A DNA stretch of 39,912 nucleotides from Prevotellaceae bacterium UBA5903 (GTDB taxonomy: Bacteria > Bacteroidota > Bacteroidia > Bacteroidales > Bacteroidaceae). Shown piece after piece: positions 7,257-14,264 of this stretch. How positions within the stretch are numbered: the first letter of the stretch is position 1; each line of letters begins with the position of its first letter. The notes beneath the pieces were generated by a model. It was not told the DNA's origin. It was given only the letters and a program-made list of their open reading frames with translations, and searched no databases. The stretch covers positions 1 through 39,912 of the forward strand of contig DJEH01000114.1 of NCBI GenBank assembly GCA_002431845.1. Direction: 5' to 3'. A program made the translations under genes and the position numbers.

Positions 7257-9512
7257 TTATAACTTTGCATAAGCAGAGCGTAAAGAGTTGAGAACCACAC
7301 TTACACTGCTCATTGCCATAGCTGCACCTGCAATCATTGGGTTGAGCATACAGCCCGTTAATGGATAGAGCACACCCGCTGCTATAGGCACACTAATGGC
7401 ATTGTATATAAATGCCCAAAAGAGGTTTTGCTTAATGGTGCGCATGGTACGCTGCGACAAATGGATGGCTTGCGTAAGCCTTTCGAGGTTGGATGTTAGC
7501 AGCGTAATCATAGCTGTATTGATGGATATATCGCTGCCTTGTCCCATAGCCACACTTAGGTTGGCTTGTGCCAAAGCTGCACTATCGTTAATGCCATCAC
7601 CCACCATTGCCACACACTTTCCTTGTGCTTGCAATTGTTTGATAAATAGGGCTTTATCTGCGGGCAGCATTTGTGCCTTCACGTGGGTCACACCCACCTG
7701 CTTGGCTATGGCTAAAGCCGAGCGTTGGTTATCGCCAGTAAGCATATAAGTGGTAATACCCATTGCATTTAGCTCAGCTATAGCTTTAGCCGATGAGGGT
7801 TTTACCTCGTCGTTGATGGCAAGCAAGGCAAGCACTTGCTTGGCGTTTGCCATAGCCACAATGGTATGAGCCGATTGCGTCCATTGCTCAAGCAGTTGTT
7901 GCTGTTGTGGTGTAAAGATAACGTTTTTATGCTCAATCCACGCTACGTTTCCTACAAAATATTCGTTGCCTCCATACGTGCCTTGCACGCCCTTGCCAGC
8001 AACAGACTGGAAGTTGGATATGCCAACAGCATGTGCCGACTTTAAGTGCTGACACACGGCATTGGCTAATGGGTGTTGCGACTGCTTTTCGAGCGAGAAA
8101 AGCACGTTTTCAGCCTCTTGTTCATCAGCCAACCATGAGGCTACTACCTGCGGTTTGCCTTGAGTGATAGTACCTGTTTTGTCGAGCACCACGGTATCAA
8201 CCTTTTGTGCCGACTCAAGGCAACTTGCATCTTTTATTAATATACCTTTTTTAGCTCCATGCCCCATGCCCACGATGATTGCAGTGGGAGTGGCAAGGCC
8301 CAATGAACAGGGGCACGCTATAACCAACACCGAAACCATTGAGATTAAGCCATGCGTGAGTCCGTCGGTGGGGCTGAGCGTTAGCCAACAAACAAGGCTC
8401 AGCAAGGCTATGGCTATGATTGCAGGCACAAACCATGCTGCTATTTTATCAACCAGCGACTGTATGGGCACTCTGCTGCCTTGAGCCTCCTGCACCATGC
8501 GGATGATTTGCGCCAGTAGAGTGTCGGTGGGTGCTTTTTCTGCTTTGTAATGTAGCACCCCGTTTTCGTTGATGGTGCCTGCCATCACCTTGCTACCTAT
8601 GGTTTTGGTTACGGCCACGGGTTCGCCGCTAAGCATGCTTTCGTCTACATTGGATGTGCCCCATGTTACACTGCCATCTACTGCTATGCGCTCGCCAGGA
8701 CGCACCTTTATCACATCGCCTATGGCCACAGCCGAGAGTTTTTTGGTACGCTCAGCACCATTTGGAAATATCACCATCACCTCTTTGGGCTGCAACTGCA
8801 TGAGCTGCTCTATGGCACGGCTGGTGCGATGTTTGGCCCTTGTTTCGAGCAGTCGGCCCAACAAGATAAACGCTGTGATAACGCCCACACTATCGAAGTA
8901 TAGATGGGGCATCATGCCACGACTAATGAACCATTGTGGAAAAAATAAGTTGAAAAAACTATAGGCGTATGACACGCTTATGCTCAGTGCAACGAGCGTG
9001 TCCATATTGGCTGTGCCGTGCTTTAGTAGCTTCCAGGCAGGGGCATAAAAGGCTCTGCCATATTTGTACAACGAGAAACTGGCTATGAAAAGCACCAACA
9101 CTTCTTGCCCGGAAAACAAGTGCTGAAACACACTAAGCAAGAACAATGGCACCGCTGTTAGCGTGGCTCCAATGGCTCGGTGCTTGGCTGTGGCATAAGT
9201 TTCGTCGTAATTATCCGTGGCTGTCGTGGGGTTGGTTTCGGTTTGTGGTTTTGCTGTTATCTCTTGGTCTATAACGAGTTCAAAACCTATGCGATCTACT
9301 GCTTTTTGTAGTGCTTGAGGCGTACATACCTGCGGATTGAAGGTGACTTTGGCATTGTTCATAGGCAGATTTACGTTTACCTCTGTCACTCCCTCTACCC
9401 TACTCAAGGCTTTGCTCACATGGGCTGAACACGATGCGCAGCTCATGCCTTTTACGGGATAAGTGTGAGTTTCCACACTTGTGCCTGTTTGATTATTTGC
9501 TTGTTCTGCCAT
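7257..9512 (-). CDS. copA: copper-translocating P1B-type ATPase
   Basis: This 751-residue P1B ATPase has an N-terminal HMA domain with GMSCASC (C25, C28), an eight-helix transport core with the metal-site motif CPC (400-402), the phosphorylation motif DKTGT (D444), the HP motif (480-481), GDGIND, and the YN and MSSVSV residues of the last helices that identify the Cu(I) subgroup. CopA exports cytosolic Cu+ across the inner membrane at the cost of ATP. The start taken is the ATG at 9512 (MAEQANNQ), 8 bp after the TonB-receptor stop; upstream in-frame codons would run into that gene and give an implausible N-terminus. The tight spacing shows co-transcription with the receptor and the HMA protein. 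Confidence 0.94.
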   Translation of the reverse strand: MAEQANNQTGTSVETHTYPVKGMSCASCSAHVSKALSRVEGVTEVNVNLPMNNAKVTFNPQVCTPQALQKAVDRIGFELVIDQEITAKPQTETNPTTATDNYDETYATAKHRAIGATLTAVPLFLLSVFQHLFSGQEVLVLFIASFSLYKYGRAFYAPAWKLLKHGTANMDTLVALSISVSYAYSFFNLFFPQWFISRGMMPHLYFDSVGVITAFILLGRLLETRAKHRTSRAIEQLMQLQPKEVMVIFPNGAERTKKLSAVAIGDVIKVRPGERIAVDGSVTWGTSNVDESMLSGEPVAVTKTIGSKVMAGTINENGVLHYKAEKAPTDTLLAQIIRMVQEAQGSRVPIQSLVDKIAAWFVPAIIAIALLSLVCWLTLSPTDGLTHGLISMVSVLVIACPCSLGLATPTAIIVGMGHGAKKGILIKDASCLESAQKVDTVVLDKTGTITQGKPQVVASWLADEQEAENVLFSLEKQSQHPLANAVCQHLKSAHAVGISNFQSVAGKGVQGTYGGNEYFVGNVAWIEHKNVIFTPQQQQLLEQWTQSAHTIVAMANAKQVLALLAINDEVKPSSAKAIAELNAMGITTYMLTGDNQRSALAIAKQVGVTHVKAQMLPADKALFIKQLQAQGKCVAMVGDGINDSAALAQANLSVAMGQGSDISINTAMITLLTSNLERLTQAIHLSQRTMRTIKQNLFWAFIYNAISVPIAAGVLYPLTGCMLNPMIAGAAMAMSSVSVVLNSLRSAYAKL

Positions 9513-9520
9513 ATTTTTAT

Positions 9521-11548
9521 TTAGTATTGTATCCTTATACCGGCATACGCCATAGCTCCATGTACGGGGCCCCATACTTGGGTTGCATCAAACTTTTCGT
9601 CCCAAGGTGTTTGCGCATTGAGTATAGGTGTTTTTTGTTTGTAATTAGTGAGATTTTCGCCTCCTATGTATATGCTAAAGTGTCTGAACCAACGTGTGAT
9701 TTGCGCATTAAGTTGTGCATAAGTAGGAAAACGCGACGAAATGTCTTCGCCATTAGTCAATCGGCGTCCACCACCATTGAGTTGGGCAGTCACGTCGAAT
9801 TGCCAAAGTTCAAGGGGTGTTTTATACGAGGCTGTTAGCAGTCCTTTGTAGCGATTGGTAAAGGGTTTTTCTTTCACACTGCCGCCCGTATATTGCCGCA
9901 CAATGTTGTATCTGTAAGCAGCCGTTAGCGTCATGCCTCTAAAAAGCGTATAGGTGGCTTCGGCCTGCAGCGTGTGCGAGTAGCTGCGATGACCATTTAG
10001 GTTGTGCACGTAGATGTGGGCATTGTCGGTGTCGTAATCCACCACCACTTGCTCGGCAAAGTTAGTAAAATAATACTCTAAGTTAAAGTCGAGAATGTGT
10101 CCGCCCAAGGGCATTTTATACTGCATACTTGCACCATAGTTCCATGCTCGCTCTTGCTTAAGTGGGCTTATAACCAATTGGCGATTGCTTGCCAACAGGT
10201 AGTTGTGCTCTGCCAACGCATGCACTGTGCGATAGCCCTCGCCAGCCGATAGGCGAATATTGAAAGCATTGTTAGGAGCATACTTTACATGAAAACGCGG
10301 AGTGACAAACGTGCCATACACCGAACTGCGATCGGCACGCAAACCCGCCATAGCTACCAACTTATCGTTGAGGTTGTAGGTGTATTGTGCATAAATGCCA
10401 GGGGTTGTTTCGCGTTCACGATTGTGCGTTGCGCTCACATCCACCGCATGTGCCAAACGGTAGGCTTGGTTGTAATAGTCGTGATTGAGGCTCAATCCCG
10501 CTGAAAGACTATGTTGCGGTGTAAAATTGGTTTCGAACATGAGCGAGGCATAAGCCGTTTTTTGCGTAACGTTGTATAGGCGGTGGCCATAAGTGGCATC
10601 GGCATCGTGGTAGTTGCCCGAAAGGATTAATGCCAAATTTGTGCCCTTCTCTTTGTTAAAGATAAAGGCGTTTTTGGCGAATGCAGTGAAACGAGTGGTT
10701 TGCATATCTATTTCATAGTGCTCAGCATCGTTGTGAGCAATGGCATGCTTGGTTTGTCCGCCCTCTCGTTTTTCAGACAAACCGCTCACGGCTGCCTGAA
10801 AGATGTATTTGTCGCCCACCCAAGCCCAGCGGTTCATGGCATTTACTTGTCTAACCTTTGGTTTGTCGAGAAAGCCGTCGTGGTTTTCGTCGTGATGTGC
10901 AAAATTGTCCTCGTAGTGGGCCAATATGCCTGTGCTCAACTGCGGTTTATGGCTGAAATGCACATTGCCATCAAAGTTTGCCTCAATGCGGCTTTTGCTA
11001 TCGCCATAAAGGTTTACTTCGAGCGAGGGTTCGGCTTGCGGCTTTTTGTATTCCACATTGATTTGTCCCGTTATACTCTCGTAGCCATTCTTTACCGATG
11101 CGCTTCCTTTCGACACTTGTATGCTCTGCATCCAGGGTCCAGGCACGTAGCCTAAACCATAAGGCGAGGCTGCACCACGAAAGTCGGGAATATTTTCGGT
11201 GAGCATTTGCACGTAGCTACCTGCCAAGCCTAAGAGCTTTATTTGCTTGGCACCAGTGGCTGCATCGCTATAACTCACATCGACCGATGGGTTGGTGGTA
11301 AAACTTTCGCCAAGATTGCAACATGCGGCCTTAAACAATTCGGTGCGCGAAAGTACAAAACCATTTTCGGGGCCCGTTAGCTTTGAAACAGGCTTTCGTT
11401 TGGCAACCACTTGTGCTTGGTTCAAGTCTTTCTCCTTAGTTGAAAGGGTGTCGGTATTGAGAATTTGGGCATTAGCAGTAGCGGCATAAAGCAAAAGGAA
11501 AGTCGCACCTATCAAGCGTTTAGAGTGTGATGTTGCATTCTTCTTCAT
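9521..11548 (-). CDS. TonB-dependent outer-membrane receptor linked to copper operon
   Basis: The 675-residue protein has a signal peptide (1-27, ANAQ), a plug domain (about 45-165) and a 22-strand-type beta-barrel ending in an aromatic strand (IRIQY). It lacks the N-terminal carboxypeptidase-regulatory-like domain found in SusC-type receptors, so it resembles metal or siderophore receptors. Two features suit metal handling: a vicinal cysteine pair (C76-C77, ACCNLGES) at the plug start, and an Asp/His/Asn-rich loop (HHDENHDGFLD, about 218-228) resembling an EF-hand-like loop. It is first in the operon with copA and the HMA gene. The ligand is probably copper or a copper chelate, by context. 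The start at 11548 was chosen because it begins the signal peptide. Confidence 0.87.
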   Translation of the reverse strand: MKKNATSHSKRLIGATFLLLYAATANAQILNTDTLSTKEKDLNQAQVVAKRKPVSKLTGPENGFVLSRTELFKAACCNLGESFTTNPSVDVSYSDAATGAKQIKLLGLAGSYVQMLTENIPDFRGAASPYGLGYVPGPWMQSIQVSKGSASVKNGYESITGQINVEYKKPQAEPSLEVNLYGDSKSRIEANFDGNVHFSHKPQLSTGILAHYEDNFAHHDENHDGFLDKPKVRQVNAMNRWAWVGDKYIFQAAVSGLSEKREGGQTKHAIAHNDAEHYEIDMQTTRFTAFAKNAFIFNKEKGTNLALILSGNYHDADATYGHRLYNVTQKTAYASLMFETNFTPQHSLSAGLSLNHDYYNQAYRLAHAVDVSATHNRERETTPGIYAQYTYNLNDKLVAMAGLRADRSSVYGTFVTPRFHVKYAPNNAFNIRLSAGEGYRTVHALAEHNYLLASNRQLVISPLKQERAWNYGASMQYKMPLGGHILDFNLEYYFTNFAEQVVVDYDTDNAHIYVHNLNGHRSYSHTLQAEATYTLFRGMTLTAAYRYNIVRQYTGGSVKEKPFTNRYKGLLTASYKTPLELWQFDVTAQLNGGGRRLTNGEDISSRFPTYAQLNAQITRWFRHFSIYIGGENLTNYKQKTPILNAQTPWDEKFDATQVWGPVHGAMAYAGIRIQY

Positions 11549-11595
11549 GTTTCGTTGTGTGTTAATGTTGTTTATTGCATTGTTTGTTCTAAGTG

Positions 11596-11603
11596 CAAAG
11601 TTA
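11596..11603 (-). promoter_or_regulatory. -7 promoter element for the copper operon
   Basis: The minus strand reads TAACTTTG, fitting TAnnTTTG, 47 bases before the receptor ATG. No obvious copper-responsive operator is seen around it. Confidence 0.5.
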
Positions 11604-11717
11604 GCGCTGATAATATAAATAGGTGTTATATAATTTTGCAAAAACGTTGCATCCCAAAAGATGTAGGCAGATGCTCCTACACCTTTTGTTTAAATGTATT
11701 AGAACAGAGTGGTTGTT

Positions 11718-11915
11718 AGCTTATAATATGGTGTAAGTTGTGTAAGAATACGCTTAATGTTTGCTCATTACGGTCGAGATGAGCATTCATTACGGTCGGG
11801 ATGAACATTCATTACGGTCGTGATGAGCATTCATTACGGTCGAGATGAGCAAACTATAAGCGCATTCTTACACAACTATAAGCGCATCTTTGCCCAACTA
11901 TGCTGCGGTTATAAG
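11718..11915. repeat. 22-bp phased palindromic repeat array
   Basis: Nine consecutive units fit a strict 22-bp period, starting at 11718, 11740, 11762, 11784, 11806, 11828, 11850, 11872 and 11894. The central four share CATTACGGTCG followed by N-GATGA and are themselves imperfect palindromes. The flanking units are different sequences that pair across the array: 11737-11768 is the inverted copy of 11845-11876 (29 of 32 positions), and GCTTATAA at 11719 pairs with TTATAAGC at 11909. A 14-base direct repeat (AACTATAAGCGCAT) recurs 22 bases apart at 11852 and 11874. The array fills much of the 611-bp gap between the divergent copper and ABC operons. The remainder of the gap holds the two promoters, an operator and a small hairpin, and no gene. 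Confidence 0.85.
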
Positions 11916-12010
11916 CTTAACTGCATCCAAACAATGGTTGCAGACAAGAGGGCAAACAGCATATTGTACAAAACGACGCCTTTAAATGCCTACTTTTGGA
12001 GGCAAAATGA

Positions 12011-12034
12011 GGTGTAATAGCAAAATATTACACC
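12011..12034 (+). other. short hairpin upstream of ABC operon
   Basis: This is a perfect 8-bp inverted repeat (GGTGTAAT/ATTACACC) with an 8-nt loop, followed after ten bases by a run of seven T. It lies 27 bases before the -33 box of the ABC operon. It may be a weak terminator for transcripts started upstream (TACTTTTG at 11991-11998 is promoter-like) or a second protein-binding site. Confidence 0.4.
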
Positions 12035-12060
12035 TAAAGCACTATTTTTTTCCTTTTTTA

Positions 12061-12092
12061 TTTGGAGTGTTTGGACATGTTGCATACATTTG
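12061..12092 (+). promoter_or_regulatory. promoter of the ABC/GntR operon
   Basis: TTTG at 12061-12064 and TACATTTG at 12085-12092 are separated by exactly 20 bases, a full match to the Bacteroidota primary sigma factor promoter (TTTG, 19-21 bases, TAnnTTTG). The start of transcription should fall around 12096-12100, inside the operator. Confidence 0.8.
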
Positions 12093-12093
12093 C

Positions 12094-12117
12094 AGTGTCA
12101 TACTTAAGTAGTACACT
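12094..12117. promoter_or_regulatory. palindromic operator, probable GntR/YtrA site
   Basis: A 24-bp palindrome (22 of 24 positions symmetric) has outer half-sites AGTGT and ACACT and a perfect core TACTTAAGTA. It begins two bases past the -7 element, so a bound protein would block initiation. The published Bacillus subtilis YtrA operator is AGTGTA-13 bp-TACACT; here it is AGTGTC-12 bp-TACACT. Autoregulation by the GntR protein of this operon is the simplest reading. Confidence 0.75.
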
Positions 12118-12159
12118 ATTAAACTTAATAAACAATCATCATTTCAAAACAGAACCATC

Positions 12160-12996
12160 ATGATTAAGATACACGACATTAGCTTTAGCTATGGCAGTAA
12201 GCAGCCCATGGTATTTAGCGATTTCTCTTTGAACTTTGAGCCTGGCAAGATTTATGGTCTTTTGGGCAAGAACGGAACGGGCAAGAGCACACTGCTCTAC
12301 TTGGTAAGCGGACTGCTACGTGCAGACAAAGGATGCATTTTGTACAACGATATGGATGTGACAAAACGCCAGCCTAAATTTCTTGAAAACATTTTTATTG
12401 TTCCCGAAGAGTTCGACCTTCCTAACGTCACGATGGAGAGATTTGTTAGCATAAATGCTGGCTTCTATCCTAACTTTAATAAAGAGGTGCTTTACGAATG
12501 TTTAAACGACTTTGAACTGCCTACAAACTTGCAACTGGGCAGCCTATCGATGGGACAGAAAAAGAAGGCTTTTATGAGTTTTGCCCTTGCCACGGGTACG
12601 CAATACTTGCTTATGGACGAACCTACCAACGGACTGGACATCCCCTCAAAGAGCCTTTTCCGCAAGGTGGTGTCGAAGAATATGACCGACGAGCGCACAC
12701 TTATCATCTCTACTCACCAAGTGCGCGATGTGGAGATGCTCATAGACCATGTGGTGATGCTCGAAGGCACAAAACTGCTGCTCAACCGCTCTATCATGGA
12801 CATTTGCAGCGCTATCCGCTTTGAAGAACGCGCCGTTGGCGAACCTCTTGATGACGCACTCTATGTGCAACCCTCAATGCGTGGTAACACCGTGATAGTG
12901 GAGAACCATGACGAGGATAACGAAACATCTATAAACCTTGAAATGCTCTTCAATTGTGCCGAAAGTGGCAAGCTACCCAAGAGTTTAACTATTTAA
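12160..12996 (+). CDS. ABC transporter ATP-binding protein (YtrB-like)
   Basis: This is a 278-residue ABC ATPase with Walker A GKNGTGKST (36-44), signature LSMGQ (129-133, replacing LSGGQ), Walker B YLLMDEPTNGLD (about 149-158) and the switch histidine in STHQ. The last 65 residues or so are an extra C-terminal segment of unknown role. It should energise the membrane protein encoded next, 22 bp downstream. Operons pairing such an ATPase with a membrane subunit and a YtrA-type GntR regulator respond to cell-envelope stress or antibiotics in Firmicutes. Whether that holds here is inference. It is the first gene after the operator-controlled promoter. Confidence 0.9.
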   Translation: MIKIHDISFSYGSKQPMVFSDFSLNFEPGKIYGLLGKNGTGKSTLLYLVSGLLRADKGCILYNDMDVTKRQPKFLENIFIVPEEFDLPNVTMERFVSINAGFYPNFNKEVLYECLNDFELPTNLQLGSLSMGQKKKAFMSFALATGTQYLLMDEPTNGLDIPSKSLFRKVVSKNMTDERTLIISTHQVRDVEMLIDHVVMLEGTKLLLNRSIMDICSAIRFEERAVGEPLDDALYVQPSMRGNTVIVENHDEDNETSINLEMLFNCAESGKLPKSLTI

Positions 12997-13018
12997 TCAC
13001 CTCAAAACTAAAAACATT

Positions 13019-13855
13019 ATGAATAATTTTAATATACACCGATTTGGCCAACTCGTACGCTACGACCTTATCAGCAACTACCGCTTTTATCTTGTTCAGA
13101 TTTTAGGCATCTTACTATGGCACTTCTTCAGTCAGTTAGGTATTGTTTACTTTAACACACGCTATTGGAATCATTATCCAGCCGCTTCTATACCTTCGCA
13201 GATAAACGATGTGACTGACACTTGTATTGTTACTTTTATAGCTATTTCTTTTTTGCTTTTAGCTGCAATGATGGCACGCACGTTTTCGGTGTTGAGCAGC
13301 AAGCCTAAACGCATTAGCTACTTAATGCTACCTGCATCAAACCTTGAAAAGTTTGTGTCGCGATTGCTTATTTTCTCTGTTGGCTATTTAATCATCAATC
13401 CTTTGGTGTTTATCGTTGCCGACGGAATGCGAGCACTGGCTTTAGCTGCTATGCCCATACATTTGCCACTTGTTTTTACCTCTATCCCCGCATTCATTAG
13501 CGATAGCCTACACGAATTAAGTAGTGTATGTTCAAAAGGGGTGGCAGAAGTTGGCTTCACGAAGTTTACTTATTACATGCTTTATTTACTATTCTTCTGC
13601 CTTTTTAATTACATGATATACGTGCTTGGTAGTTTGTTTTTCAATAAGAATGCATTTTTAAAAACAAGTGCACTCATGATGCTTGCAGGATTTATCATCG
13701 CTAACATTCTGCCTATGAGTGTTGTAGACTACGATGGCAAGCATGGCTACTTTGGTGGTGCGATAGCCTTTGTTTTGTTCTTGATAACATTACTACTGTG
13801 CTACCGAAAGTTTACGCACACAACTGTTATAAAGAAAAAACTTTGGCATCTATAA
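13019..13855 (+). CDS. ABC transporter membrane subunit
   Basis: The 278-residue integral membrane protein has six hydrophobic segments (about 23-44, 69-87, 115-137, 185-208, 216-237 and 246-262) and a C-terminal basic tail. The sequence is not highly conserved, but the topology and position between the ATPase and the regulator identify it as the permease partner of an ABC-2-like exporter. A loop of about 50 residues between segments 3 and 4 contains no recognised domain. There is a 23-bp gap to the GntR gene, so it is translated from the same message. The substrate is unknown. Confidence 0.85.
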   Translation: MNNFNIHRFGQLVRYDLISNYRFYLVQILGILLWHFFSQLGIVYFNTRYWNHYPAASIPSQINDVTDTCIVTFIAISFLLLAAMMARTFSVLSSKPKRISYLMLPASNLEKFVSRLLIFSVGYLIINPLVFIVADGMRALALAAMPIHLPLVFTSIPAFISDSLHELSSVCSKGVAEVGFTKFTYYMLYLLFFCLFNYMIYVLGSLFFNKNAFLKTSALMMLAGFIIANILPMSVVDYDGKHGYFGGAIAFVLFLITLLLCYRKFTHTTVIKKKLWHL

Positions 13856-13877
13856 TCACAAAGGATAATAAAACATT

Positions 13878-14264
13878 ATGGCATTTGACGAGGAACGACC
13901 TATTTACATACAAATAGCAGAACGTTTGTGCGACGAAATACTTGCCGACACGTATAAAGTGGGCGAAAGAATACCTGGCGTACGCGAATATTCTGCCTTG
14001 CTCGAAGTAAACGTGAATACTACCGTAAAGTCGTACGACCTATTAGCTAAAAGAAACATCATATTTATGAAAAGAGGCTTGGGATACTTTGTCGCAGACA
14101 ATGCGCCTCAGGTCATTAAAGAAGAACGTAAGCAACACTTCTCTTCCAACATTCTGCCAAGAATATTTGTGCAAATGAAACTCTTGGGCATATCGATAGA
14201 AGATGTGGAAAAAGAGTGGAAAACGTTTCTTAATAACGACAATAAAGACAATGAAAATACATAA
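13878..14264 (+). CDS. GntR family regulator, YtrA subfamily
   Basis: The 128-residue protein has an N-terminal winged helix-turn-helix (about 5-75; DEERPIYIQIAERL, IPGVREYSALLEVNVNTTVKSY, RGLGYFVA) and only a short helical C-terminal tail (about 80-120). It has no effector domain of the FadR, HutC or MocR type. That size and layout define the YtrA subfamily, whose members usually repress an adjacent ABC transporter operon. Here the operator at 12094-12117 matches the YtrA half-sites, supporting autorepression of the whole operon. The 3' end overlaps the next gene by 14 bp, implying translational coupling to the outer-membrane protein. Confidence 0.92.
   Translation: MAFDEERPIYIQIAERLCDEILADTYKVGERIPGVREYSALLEVNVNTTVKSYDLLAKRNIIFMKRGLGYFVADNAPQVIKEERKQHFSSNILPRIFVQMKLLGISIEDVEKEWKTFLNNDNKDNENT

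Noticed and set aside
11718..11915. Possible CRISPR array
   Set aside because: Units are contiguous 22-bp repeats without unique spacers, and no cas genes are in the window.
11820..12017. Open frame of about 65 codons overlapping the 22-bp array
   Set aside because: It begins inside repeat units, lacks a promoter or plausible protein features, and the repeats explain the sequence better.
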